Assembly (NCBI RefSeq): GCF_001514215.1
Contig: NZ_KQ948863.1
Coordinates: 133,316-197,315 of the forward strand
Source of the DNA: Streptomyces bungoensis
Lineage (GTDB): Bacteria; Actinomycetota; Actinomycetes; Streptomycetales; Streptomycetaceae
Length of the DNA stretch: 64,000 bases
Direction of reading: 5' to 3'
Shown: positions 52,835 to 61,268 of the stretch, piece after piece
Layout of the letters: every line of letters starts with the position of its first letter
Position numbering within the stretch: the first letter of the stretch is position 1
Position numbers and translations under genes: made by a program
The notes under the pieces: generated by a model
The model's database searches: none
The model's input: the letters and a program-made list of their open reading frames with translations, nothing else
What the model was told of the DNA's origin: nothing

Positions 52835-53704
52835 ATGGCGCAGGTCGTGGCGGTGCACGGGGTGGGCAAGCAACTCCTCGGCGAGGATTCCCTATTACGG
52901 CAGTGGCGGCCCGCCCTGGCTGACGGGTTGCGCCGGGCGGGAGCTGGGCACGCCGCGGCAGAGCTGCATGTGGAGATGGCGTTCTACGGTGACTGCTTCC
53001 GACCTGCAGGCGGTTTCCTAGCCCCCGGTGACCCGCCGTACACAGCGGACGACGTCGAGGAAGGCTTCGAGAGGGACCTGCTGCTCGCATGGTGGCGTGC
53101 CGCTGCCGAGACCGACCCGGGTGTCGTGTCGCCCGGTGCGGAGACACTCGCGGCCACTCCGCAGTCGGTGCAGGCCGCGCTTCGCGCGCTGTCGGGGTCG
53201 CGGTTCTTCGCAGGGGTGGCGTTGCGCGCTCTGATCTCCGACCTCAAGCAGGTGCGTCTCTACCTGACGGACGCCGGGATGCGGGAGCGGGTACGGGGCC
53301 GGGTGCTGGAGGTGATCTCCGAGGACACGCGGGTGGTGGTGGCGCACTCGTTGGGTTCTGTGGTGGCCTACGAGGCGTTGTGCGCCCGGCCCGGCCACGG
53401 GGTGCGGGCATTGGTCACCTGCGGCTCACCCCTGGGGATCCCGCACCTGGTCCTGCACCGGCTCGACCCTGCGCCGCTGCGCCTGGACGGTCGGGTACGG
53501 GGGATCTGGCCGGGTGGGCAGGAGTTGGTGTGGACGAATATCGCCGATGACGGTGACGTCGTGGCGCTGGTCAAGGATCTCCGCCCGTTCTTCGGTGACC
53601 GTCTGCGGTCCGTGAGAGTGCACAACGGCTCGCATGCACACGACGCGCTCGCCTACGTGACGGACGCGCTGTGCGGTCGTGCGATCGCCGGCGGCCTCCT
53701 GTGA
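52835..53704 (+). CDS. Alpha/beta hydrolase partner of the caspase-STAND protein
   Basis: A 289-residue alpha/beta hydrolase without signal peptide. It opens with MAQVVAVHGVGKQLLGE (HGVG oxyanion loop). The nucleophile elbow is VVVAHSLGSVVAYEAL with Ser172. The acid is probably Asp in WTNIADDGDVVALV, and the catalytic His is in HNGSHAHDALAYV. This resembles lipase/esterase-like serine hydrolases found beside STAND proteins in bacterial conflict loci. ATG 52835 has a G-rich site 4-5 bases upstream. Its TGA overlaps the GTG of the next gene by 4 bases (GTGA), so the two are translationally coupled. It may be an effector acting on lipids or esters, or be activated by the caspase; both are inference. 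Confidence 0.85.
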   Translation: MAQVVAVHGVGKQLLGEDSLLRQWRPALADGLRRAGAGHAAAELHVEMAFYGDCFRPAGGFLAPGDPPYTADDVEEGFERDLLLAWWRAAAETDPGVVSPGAETLAATPQSVQAALRALSGSRFFAGVALRALISDLKQVRLYLTDAGMRERVRGRVLEVISEDTRVVVAHSLGSVVAYEALCARPGHGVRALVTCGSPLGIPHLVLHRLDPAPLRLDGRVRGIWPGGQELVWTNIADDGDVVALVKDLRPFFGDRLRSVRVHNGSHAHDALAYVTDALCGRAIAGGLL

Positions 53705-56700
53705 GTGCCCATGCTGACGAGAACAGCGAGCAGCCGCGCCGCTTCCTGATCGCCACGGCCGTCACCAAGTACACCGAGTGTCCCGCGTGGGACCGGCCTG
53801 AGCTGGCGGAAGCGCGGGGACGGATCGTTGATCTGTTCAGTCAGCAACTCGGCTATGAGCACCGGACCGAGCTGGGGCTGAACCCGACCCGCGACCAGCT
53901 CAAGAATCGTCTGCGTGCGTTCTGCAAGTCCTCGGACCGCCGTGAGGACGACCTGCTGGCCGTATACGTCTCGTGCCACGGCGAGGTTCTCGACCGCATC
54001 GGCGAACACGTCCTGTACATGGCCGATACCGACCCCGGCGACGTGTCGCACACCGCGCTGCGCACTGTGGACCTCGCCCGCGTCACGCTGCTCGACACCA
54101 AGATCCGCCGCCTACTGCTGATTTTGGACACCTGCTATTCCGGTCAGGGAGGCAATGAACTGGCCGCGGCCGCGCTCGACCAGGTCGACGCAGGCTGGGG
54201 AAAGGCCCCGGGAGCTGGCCTGTTGGTCATCTCTTCTGCTCAGCCTCACGAACAGGCGACGGCTGGTGCCTTCCCGAGGCTGTTCAGCGAGGCGGTCGGC
54301 AACTGGGCCACCGGCGGGCGCGAACCGCAGGCGCTCCCGGTGCCCACCGTGGTGCAGGCGATGAACGACAACCGTACCCGGCCCGGTCACCAGCGCATCT
54401 CCTATACCGCCGTTGGGCTGACCGGTGAACTGCCTCCGTTCCTGGCCAATCCCCGGCACAGCACCCGGCTGATCCATATCGGCCAGCACGCCGCCGAATT
54501 GGCCGCACAGGCCCGGCTTCGGGACACGGAACTGCCAACGCTCCTGCTGGAGCGCGCAAAGGCCTCTCACGGTGGCCGCACGGACGAATGGTGGTTCTGC
54601 GGTCGCCACTCGGCCCTCACCGCGATCACCGACTGGATCGGCCGGCCCGCACCGGACAGGCATCCGGCCGCGCTCGTGGTCACCGGAGCACCCGGCTCGG
54701 GAAAGACCGCCGTCCTGGGACTGATCGCTGCTCTGTGCCATCCCGAACGCAGCGACACCGTGCCGAAACTCCATCTCGGTCTCGCTCCGCACATGATCCC
54801 CGCCAAGGGCTCCCTCGATACGGCCCTCTACGCCCAGGGCCTCACCGACAGCGATGTCCTTCGAGGCCTGGCGGCCGCGGTGAAGGTCCGCGCCGACACT
54901 CCTGATGCCTTGCTGGCGGCCCTCGAAGCCAGTCGTAACACGCGTCCCTTCACCGCGCTCATCGACGCCCTCGACGAGGCCGCCACGCCCGAGACCCTGT
55001 GTTCCGACGTCCTGCGCCCGCTGATCGAGAAGTCCCGCGGCCGCCTCCGGTTCCTGTTGGGTCTGCGCCCACACCTGGTGGGCGCCCTCGGCCTGCGCTA
55101 CAAGAACACCGATGACCGTGAGCCGGCCATCGACCTGGACGCCCCCCGCTATGCCGACCGCGAAGCCCTGCTCGCGTATACCGTTCGCAGCCTGCTCGAT
55201 TCCCACCCCCGCTCCCCCTACCGGCTCAACCGCACCGCGTTGGGACCAGTGGCCGAGGCGGTGACAGACGCCGCCGGCGACTCCTTCCTCGTCGCCCGCA
55301 TCACCGCGGGCACCCTGGCCGCTGCCGATCACACCGCCGACCCGCAGGACCCAAAGTGGATCTCCGCGCTGCCACGCCACGCTGGGCAGGCCATGCGCGA
55401 GGACCTCACCCGCAGGCTGGGCCGGGACGCCGAGCGCGCCGCCGACCTGCTGCGCCCCTTGGCCTTCGCCGCCGGCCAGGGCTTGCCCTGGGAGGACATC
55501 TGGGCCGCGCTGGCCCGCGCCGTCTCCGGGCGGGACTACACCGACGATGACCTCCTGTGGCTGCGCCACGCGGCCGGTTCCTACGTCGTGGAGGCCACGG
55601 AGTCCGGTCATTCTGCCTACCGGCTCCACCATCAGGCCCTGGCGGAACACCTCTGCGAGGGAACGAACCCCCAGGCCGTGCACGCCGCGTTCACCGACAC
55701 TCTCATCACACGCGTTCCCTACCGGATCGACGGCACGCGCAACTGGTCCCTCGCCCACCCCTACACACTGCGCCATCTGCCCTACCACGCCGCTGCCGCG
55801 CACCGCTTGGACGAGGTGGTCACGGACCCCGGCTTCCTGGTGCACGCCGACCCTGACGTCCTCGTTCCCGCCCTGCGGACCGTCCGCTCGTCCGAGGCAC
55901 AGGCCGCCGCCACGGTCTACCGCGCCTCCCTCGACCAGCACCGCCGCGCCGCGCCCGCGGTCAGACACTACGTGCTCGCCCGCGACGCCGCCCGGCACCG
56001 GCTCCCCGGTCTGCACGAGCCCCTCGTCGAGCGGCTGCCCCCAGGCAGCTGGAAACCGAGGTGGGCCACGGCAGGCCCCACCCTCCCCGGGGCGCTGCTG
56101 GACACATTGCTCGGACACACGGCCGGTGTCATCGCCGTCGCCTGCGTCACGGTCAAAAACCGCCCGGTCGCCGTCACCGGCAGTCACGACCGCACGGTAC
56201 GCGTATGGGACCTGGAAACCGGCCGGCTCCTGAGCGACCCCCTGCCCGTGGCCAGCAGTTGGCAGTGCGCCGTGGCCTGCACCACGGTCAACGGCGTCCC
56301 GGTGGCCGTGATCGCCGACAGCCACGAGATTCGGGTATGGAACCTGACCAGTGGGCGGCTGCTCGCAGAACCTCTCCCCATACCCGCCCACACGGCGAAC
56401 GCCCTGGCCTGCGCCACGGTCGGTGGCCGCCCCGCCGTAGTGGTCAGCGAGGGCGATGCGATACGAACGTGGGACCTGCAGACCAGCCGCCCTCTCGGTG
56501 CGCCGCTTCCCGTCCCGTTCGGGTGGGGGAGTGAGCCCCTGGCCTGCGGGGTGATCAATAGCCAGCCGGTCGCTGTCACCGGCAACGACGAGTGCGTGCT
56601 GGTGTACGACCTGGCCGGTGACCGCCCCGTGCATGTGCCCCCCGGTCTTCACTCGTGGACGACTGACGCGGTGGCCTGCACCACGGTCGGGGACCTGCCC

Positions 56701-57972
56701 GTCGCCGTCACCGGCGGCTGGCGCGGAGGCCTGCGGATGTGGAACCTGATCACCCGCCGTCCCATCGGCGATCCGCTGACCGGCCATGCCGGATCGGTGC
56801 GCGCGCTGGCCTGCACCACCGTCGAAGGCAGTCCCGTCGCCGTCAGTGCCGGGGATGACCACACCGTACGCGTCTGGGACCTGAACGCCCGCCAGCCCGT
56901 CGGCGACCCCTTGACCGGGCACACGAAGCCGGTGCGGGCGCTGGCCTGCACCACCATCGGGGGCCGTCCCGTCGCCGTCAGTGCCGGGGAAGACCGCACC
57001 GTACGCGTCTGGGACCTGAGCACCCGCCGGCCCGCCCACGCGCCGGAGACCGGGACCGCCGGACCGGTGCGCGCGGTGGCCTGCGCCACCCTCAACGGCC
57101 TCCCCGTCGCCGTCAGCGCCAATGCCAGCAGAAGAGTACGAATCTGGGAACTCGCCACCGGCCGGCCAATGGGCGAGTGGATGGCCGGGCACACCGGCGC
57201 GCTGAGCTCGATGCTCTGCACGACGGTCAGTGGTGACGCCGTCGCCGTCACCGCCGCCGAGGACGGGAGCGTGCGCGTCCAGGATCTGGCCACGGGACAG
57301 CTACGTGACGAAATCCTTCCCGATCGCTTCCGTAAGCGGCCGGTGGTGGCCTGTGCCACGGTCCTCGGCCGTTCGGCCGTCGTCATCGCCAACGAGCTGG
57401 AAGGGCTGCGAGTGTGGGACCCGGTCGCCCGCCAAGTGCTCACCGGCCCCTTGAGGGCCTTCGGAGTACACGCGGTGGCCTGCACCACGGTCAAGGACCG
57501 TCCCGTCGCCGTCACCGGCAGCGAACGCCGGACGGTGGGCATGTGGGACCTCATCACGGGCGAGCCGCTGGGTGAACCCCTCACCGGTCACACCGGGGCG
57601 GTGCGGACGGTTGCCTGCACCACGGTGAGGGGACGCCCCATCGCCGTCACCGGCAGCGAGCACCGAACCGTACGCGTGTGGGACCTCGCCGAAGGACATG
57701 CCCTCGGCGACCCTGTGGGCGCCCACGCCGGGACGGTGCGGGCGATCGCGTGCACCACGGTCGATGGCCGCCCGGTCGCCGTCACCGGCGGCGACGACAG
57801 CATCGTGCGCGTGTGGGACGTGGAGCACCAGCGCTGCATGGCGGAACTGGTGATGCCCGCGCCCGTGTACGCGTGCGCGGCCGGGCCAGGCGGGAAACTG
57901 GTCGTAGGCACCGGCAGCAGTGTCGTGACGCTCAGCCGCGACCGGACCGGTCTGCCCGTGGTGACATGGTGA
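53701..57972 (+). CDS. Caspase-like protease + STAND ATPase + 14-blade WD40 protein
   Basis: A 1423-residue three-part protein. Residues 10-240 are a caspase-fold (C14) domain with His93 (VYVSCHGEVL) and Cys145 (LILDTCYSGQGG), both present. Residues 300-600 are a STAND/NACHT-like ATPase: Walker A GAPGSGKT at 329-336 and Walker B-like FTALIDALDEA with the acidic DALDE. A helical region with HHQALAEHL follows to about 790. Residues 800-1410 contain about fourteen WD-type repeats of about 43 residues, most with the signature ACTTV-GRPVAV and TVRVWDL, fitting two seven-blade propellers that should sense a ligand. GTG 53701 overlaps the hydrolase stop. No signal peptide or membrane helix, so cytoplasmic. 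Ligand binding to the propellers should drive ATP-dependent oligomerisation and protease activation. Probable role: abortive infection or programmed cell death. Confidence 0.9.
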   Translation: MSAHADENSEQPRRFLIATAVTKYTECPAWDRPELAEARGRIVDLFSQQLGYEHRTELGLNPTRDQLKNRLRAFCKSSDRREDDLLAVYVSCHGEVLDRIGEHVLYMADTDPGDVSHTALRTVDLARVTLLDTKIRRLLLILDTCYSGQGGNELAAAALDQVDAGWGKAPGAGLLVISSAQPHEQATAGAFPRLFSEAVGNWATGGREPQALPVPTVVQAMNDNRTRPGHQRISYTAVGLTGELPPFLANPRHSTRLIHIGQHAAELAAQARLRDTELPTLLLERAKASHGGRTDEWWFCGRHSALTAITDWIGRPAPDRHPAALVVTGAPGSGKTAVLGLIAALCHPERSDTVPKLHLGLAPHMIPAKGSLDTALYAQGLTDSDVLRGLAAAVKVRADTPDALLAALEASRNTRPFTALIDALDEAATPETLCSDVLRPLIEKSRGRLRFLLGLRPHLVGALGLRYKNTDDREPAIDLDAPRYADREALLAYTVRSLLDSHPRSPYRLNRTALGPVAEAVTDAAGDSFLVARITAGTLAAADHTADPQDPKWISALPRHAGQAMREDLTRRLGRDAERAADLLRPLAFAAGQGLPWEDIWAALARAVSGRDYTDDDLLWLRHAAGSYVVEATESGHSAYRLHHQALAEHLCEGTNPQAVHAAFTDTLITRVPYRIDGTRNWSLAHPYTLRHLPYHAAAAHRLDEVVTDPGFLVHADPDVLVPALRTVRSSEAQAAATVYRASLDQHRRAAPAVRHYVLARDAARHRLPGLHEPLVERLPPGSWKPRWATAGPTLPGALLDTLLGHTAGVIAVACVTVKNRPVAVTGSHDRTVRVWDLETGRLLSDPLPVASSWQCAVACTTVNGVPVAVIADSHEIRVWNLTSGRLLAEPLPIPAHTANALACATVGGRPAVVVSEGDAIRTWDLQTSRPLGAPLPVPFGWGSEPLACGVINSQPVAVTGNDECVLVYDLAGDRPVHVPPGLHSWTTDAVACTTVGDLPVAVTGGWRGGLRMWNLITRRPIGDPLTGHAGSVRALACTTVEGSPVAVSAGDDHTVRVWDLNARQPVGDPLTGHTKPVRALACTTIGGRPVAVSAGEDRTVRVWDLSTRRPAHAPETGTAGPVRAVACATLNGLPVAVSANASRRVRIWELATGRPMGEWMAGHTGALSSMLCTTVSGDAVAVTAAEDGSVRVQDLATGQLRDEILPDRFRKRPVVACATVLGRSAVVIANELEGLRVWDPVARQVLTGPLRAFGVHAVACTTVKDRPVAVTGSERRTVGMWDLITGEPLGEPLTGHTGAVRTVACTTVRGRPIAVTGSEHRTVRVWDLAEGHALGDPVGAHAGTVRAIACTTVDGRPVAVTGGDDSIVRVWDVEHQRCMAELVMPAPVYACAAGPGGKLVVGTGSSVVTLSRDRTGLPVVTW

Positions 57973-58052
57973 CCCCCGTGTGATTCCCGCCGGGGCGGGG
58001 CCTGGGCGGCGTCGGCTCGTCATGGCTAGCCAACCGGGCCGGTACGGGATAA

Positions 58053-58361
58053 TCACCCCAGGTAACCCAGCTCGGCGTTCGGCCGGCACTGCGGGCAAGC
58101 CGCGACGCCTTCGGCGAGCGCCCGCAGCGCCGCATCCCGCGGCACGCCCCGGCTCCGCTTCGCCACGTTCCAGCAACCGCCGGCATGGACGGACACCGGC
58201 GCGCTGTCCTGCTTGAGGCCGAACTCGAGGAACCAGTCCGGCTCCGAAGGCCGGGCCTGCTCGCCCTGCCGCTGCTCCGCCTGCCGTCGCTCCTCATCCG
58301 CGATCCACCGGCCGGTGCGCGAGAGGCCGCGTTCGTGCACGCGCTCCAGGAAGCGCAGCAC
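58053..58361 (-). CDS. DUF6233 family protein (N-terminus uncertain)
   Basis: About 102 residues. VLRFLERVHERGLSRTGRWI is a helical N-terminus. The family part is DWFLEFGLKQDSAPVSVHAG, GCWNVAKRSRGVPRDAALRA, then ACPQCRPNAELGYLG with the C-terminal CPQC. DUF6233 proteins are small Streptomyces proteins of unknown function with HxGxCW and CPxCR motifs, possibly metal-binding. GTG 58361 is a guess; the frame stays open to 58580 and overlaps the toxin gene. It lies just downstream of the toxin-antitoxin pair on the same strand. Confidence 0.65.
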   Translation of the reverse strand: MLRFLERVHERGLSRTGRWIADEERRQAEQRQGEQARPSEPDWFLEFGLKQDSAPVSVHAGGCWNVAKRSRGVPRDAALRALAEGVAACPQCRPNAELGYLG

Positions 58362-58450
58362 GTTCCGCGCTGCGTGGCTGTCGGGTCGCGGTAGGCCAGA
58401 CCCGGGCCGACGCGACGATCGTGTCGGTCTGGCGGTCGGGCGGCTGGCGG

Positions 58451-58849
58451 TTACTGATCGGGGTGGACGGCTTGGACGCCGGTGCCGGCGTACGCCTTGG
58501 GCGTCAGGGTGAGCAGGTACCGTCCGCCGGGGTGGGCGGCGGAGGGCCGGGCGGCGTGAATGGCGTGAACCGCAGCCCACGAGTGCCCGAACCGCAACAA
58601 CTCGGTGGCGGTCACCGCGGCGTCGGTGTCGAACGCCTCGATCCGGATGAACCGCAGCCCCTTGACATAGCCGAGCAGCCCGGGCCGTTCGGCGTCGCCG
58701 GCTGTCAGGGAGAGCACCGGCGCATACAGGTCGCCGAGTCCGCCGGAGGCCTGGACGTAGAACGCGGCGACGGCCTCGTTGAACGGGTCCTTCGGGTCGT
58801 ACAGCGCTCCCGAGGTCGTGTGGTCCAGGACGACCGCGATCCCCGCCAC
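58451..58849 (-). CDS. PIN-like toxin candidate
   Basis: A 132-residue protein. It opens MAGIAVVLDHTTSGALYD with Asp9 at the position of the first PIN acidic residue. The second acidic position may be in GLGDLYAPVLSLTAGDAERP, the third in FIRIEAFDTDAAVTATELL, and the C-terminal part ends LTLTPKAYAGTGVQAVHPDQ. This matches a Streptomyces family of PIN-like proteins paired with RHH antitoxins. Its GTG overlaps the antitoxin TAG by one base. RNA cleavage is the expected activity. Confidence 0.65.
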   Translation of the reverse strand: MAGIAVVLDHTTSGALYDPKDPFNEAVAAFYVQASGGLGDLYAPVLSLTAGDAERPGLLGYVKGLRFIRIEAFDTDAAVTATELLRFGHSWAAVHAIHAARPSAAHPGGRYLLTLTPKAYAGTGVQAVHPDQ

Positions 58850-59124
58850 TACGCGGCTGCCCGCGGCCCGTGCGCGGCGCCGCCCAGGCGCTCCAGCAGC
58901 GCCCGGGCTTTCGCCTCGGCCTCCGGGCTGGGCGCGCTGCCGAGAGCGGAAGCGAGCTCGGCGCGGGCCAGCTCGGCTCGCTCGGCGTACTCGGCCTGCG
59001 TCGGCGTGCTCTGCGCGAGGTCCTCCACCAGGCTGCGGATGGTGGTGCCGTGCTCGGCCGCCAGCTGGGCCAGCCGGTCCCGCGCGGCCGTGCTCACCTT
59101 GATGCTCGTCTCGTCTGCTGCCAT
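58849..59124 (-). CDS. RHH-type antitoxin candidate
   Basis: A 91-residue protein beginning MAADETSIKVSTAARDRLAQ, LAAEHGTTIRSLVEDLAQST, a ribbon-helix-helix DNA-binding unit (beta strand SIKVS, helix 1 AARDRLAQLAAEHG, helix 2 TIRSLVEDLA). The C-terminal half is helical and Ala/Glu-rich and should bind the toxin. The stop overlaps the PIN-like toxin start. ATG 59124 is chosen because the RHH strand starts at once. Autorepression is expected. Confidence 0.75.
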   Translation of the reverse strand: MAADETSIKVSTAARDRLAQLAAEHGTTIRSLVEDLAQSTPTQAEYAERAELARAELASALGSAPSPEAEAKARALLERLGGAAHGPRAAA

Positions 59125-59360
59125 GTTCCTCACTCTACGCGCTCCTCTACTGGAAGTAGAGGAGTGGGCGAGTGGCAGTCGAGAGATGAGGTGGACGGCC
59201 CTGGGTGGCGAGTGTGGTCTGCGGTCGCTTCCTGCGGGCAAAGACCTTCGACGGCGCGCCGGATGGAGGCGCGTACCACATTCGACCACTCTCTTGCCGC
59301 CGATCGGCGAGGCCCGAATTCCCCCTCGCGCCGCACCCGATGGCTGCCTGGCGTAACTCT

Positions 59361-59378
59361 GTACCTACTAGTATGTAC
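59361..59378. promoter_or_regulatory. Probable TetR operator
   Basis: GTACCTACTAGTATGTAC (59361-59378) is an 18-bp palindrome with a single mismatched pair. It ends 9 bases before the ATG of the TetR-type gene, overlapping the likely ribosome-binding or promoter zone, so autoregulation is expected. The centre TACTAGTA is perfectly symmetric. Confidence 0.75.
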
Positions 59379-59387
59379 ACTCCTTGT

Positions 59388-59963
59388 ATGGATACTGCGG
59401 AACGCCTCGTCGAAAGCACTCGCGAACTGCTGTGGGAACGTGGTTACACCGGGACCAGTCCGAAGGCGATCCAGCAGCGGGCAGGGGTCGGACAGGGGAG
59501 TATGTACCACCACTTCGCCGGTAAGCCGGATCTGGCGCTCGCTGCGATTCGGCGTACCGCGGAGGAGATGCGCGCCCTGGCCGAAGAGGAGTTCTCCGCT
59601 CCGGGGACCGCCGTTGACCGCGTGACCGCGTATCTGCTGCGGGAACGGGACGTCCTCAAGGGCTGCCCCATCGGACGTCTCACCCAGGACCCGGACGTCA
59701 TGGGAGACCCGGCGCTGCGGGCCCCGGTCGACGAGACCCTGGCGTGGCTGCGCGAGCGCCTCGCCGAAGTCCTGGCCGAGGGGCGCGAGCGCGGCGAGTT
59801 GAATACCGTGCTGGATCCCCAGGCAGTCGCGGCAACGGTCGTCGCCGTTCTACAGGGCGGCTACGTCCTGGCCCGCGCTGCGGATTCTGTGCAGCCGTTC
59901 GACCAGGCGATCGCCGGGGTGCTGGGCCTGCTGGCCGCACATATTTCCATGCCCCGAACGTAA
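59388..59963 (+). CDS. TetR/AcrR-family regulator
   Basis: A 191-residue regulator. The N-terminal HTH is LLWERGYTGTSPKAIQQRAG followed by VGQGSMYHHFAGKPDLALAA, the TetR signature. The ligand-binding domain carries LKGCPIGRLTQDPDVMGDP, typical of the YxaF/LmrA-like group with a C-terminal TetR_C domain. ATG 59388 is 9 bases from an 18-bp palindromic operator. It is followed after 15 bases by the cupin gene and then by DUF4865, so it probably represses its own operon. Confidence 0.92.
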   Translation: MDTAERLVESTRELLWERGYTGTSPKAIQQRAGVGQGSMYHHFAGKPDLALAAIRRTAEEMRALAEEEFSAPGTAVDRVTAYLLRERDVLKGCPIGRLTQDPDVMGDPALRAPVDETLAWLRERLAEVLAEGRERGELNTVLDPQAVAATVVAVLQGGYVLARAADSVQPFDQAIAGVLGLLAAHISMPRT

Positions 59964-59978
59964 AGGAGTCCGTCCTTC

Positions 59979-60389
59979 ATGCGTGTTTCCCGCTCACCGC
60001 AAGGCACTGCCGTCGCGCCGCCCGAATGGGTTACCGGTGCGGCTTGGGTGGACGAGATCGCCGCTCCCGAGGGAGCGTCGCGTTACCGGGTGGACAGGGT
60101 GCACTTCGCACCCGGCGCCCGCACCGTTTGGCATCGCCATCCCTTCGGCCAGATCCTTCTCGTCACCCAGGGAACGGGTCTCGTTCAATGCCGGGGCGGG
60201 GAGGTGCACATCATTCGCACGGGCGACAGTGTGCGCATCGCGCCGGACGAGTGGCACTGGCACGGAGCGTTTCCCACCGCCTTCATGACGCATCTGGCCA
60301 TCGAGGAGGTCGCCGAGGACGGCTCCGAGGCCGAGCGTGGCTCCCAGGTCACCGAGACCGAGTACTCCGCCGGCCCGTTCGCCCCGTAA
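59979..60389 (+). CDS. Cupin-domain protein
   Basis: A 136-residue single-domain cupin. Motif 1 is FAPGARTVWHRHPFGQILLV with HxH metal ligands and the following Gln; motif 2 is GDSVRIAPDEWHWHGAFPTA with the His ligand. It resembles the quercetinase/carboxymuconolactone-associated cupins encoded near DUF4865 and TetR genes. AAAGGAG lies 8 bases before the ATG. The metal-binding residues are complete, so a metal-dependent reaction on a small molecule is plausible. Confidence 0.88.
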   Translation: MRVSRSPQGTAVAPPEWVTGAAWVDEIAAPEGASRYRVDRVHFAPGARTVWHRHPFGQILLVTQGTGLVQCRGGEVHIIRTGDSVRIAPDEWHWHGAFPTAFMTHLAIEEVAEDGSEAERGSQVTETEYSAGPFAP

Positions 60390-60418
60390 TTCCTCAACGA
60401 GAGGTGGAATCCCCCGTC

Positions 60419-61033
60419 GTGTATGCCAAGCAGTACGAGATCACCTTGCCCGCCGACTACGACATGAAGACCATCCGCACACGTGTGGCCGATGGCGGCC
60501 ATGCCCTTGACGACCGCTCCGGACTGGGTCTGAAGGCGTACGTCATTCGCGAACGCGGCGTCAACGGTTCGCCGGTCAACCAGTACGCCCCCTTCTACCT
60601 GTGGAACGACACCGGCGCGATGGCCCACTTCCTCGTCGGCGGAGGCGGCTTCCACAACATCATCCGGGACTTCGGCCGTCCAGTCGCCCGTCATTGGACC
60701 GGGATCGCCTGCCACGCTGGTCCCGCCCGGACGGCACCTCCCAAGGCAGCCTCGCGCCGCCTCACCCCGATACCTTCCGAGGCCGACCCGGACGGCACGG
60801 GAATGGGCCTGTCCACACTGATCGAACGGGAAGTCGAGCAACTGCAACGCCTCTCCCGCCATACTGATGTGCATACCGCTGCCCTGGCCGTCGACCCCCA
60901 CCACTGGCAACTGCTGCGCTTCGTGTTGTGGGCGAAGACGTCTGCGCCGGACGAGGACGCGACCGAGCGCTACGAGGTTCTGCACTTGTCCGCCCCCGGC
61001 CTGGATCTGCTGCCGGAGGGGCAAGACTGGTAG
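60419..61033 (+). CDS. DUF4865 family protein
   Basis: A 204-residue protein: QYEITLPADYDMKTIRTRVA, LKAYVIRERGVNGSPVNQYA, then GAMAHFLVGGGGFHNIIRDF and ARHWTGIACHAG. These are the conserved segments of DUF4865, often found with TetR and cupin genes. The C-terminal half carries DPHHWQLLRFVLW. GTG 60419 has GAGAGGTGG about 10 bases upstream. The third gene of the TetR-cupin operon. Possibly binds a ligand or heme through its His residues; function unknown. Confidence 0.85.
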   Translation: MYAKQYEITLPADYDMKTIRTRVADGGHALDDRSGLGLKAYVIRERGVNGSPVNQYAPFYLWNDTGAMAHFLVGGGGFHNIIRDFGRPVARHWTGIACHAGPARTAPPKAASRRLTPIPSEADPDGTGMGLSTLIEREVEQLQRLSRHTDVHTAALAVDPHHWQLLRFVLWAKTSAPDEDATERYEVLHLSAPGLDLLPEGQDW

Positions 61034-61268
61034 TCCATGCGCGCGCCGAGCGTCGAGCATGCCTTCGCTGGCCACCATGCGGGCGCAAGAACCGTAGCGG
61101 GCCCGCAGCCGGGCTCTGCCTCCGAGACAGCCCCCTTGTCCTCGGCCCCGGCGCGCAGTGCCAACGCTCTGTGGGGACTGAGTGCCGCGGCGACAAGCAG
61201 CCGCGTGAGGCGGCCGGGGCCTGAGCAGGCTCGGCTCTCTGCGGCCACGCGTGATGGCGGCGGGCCGT

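Noticed and set aside
54112..57192. A 1026-residue open frame antisense to the caspase-STAND-WD40 gene
   Set aside because: It exists because high GC at third positions removes stops on the opposite strand. Its translation follows the WD repeats in reverse and has no domain or ribosome site.
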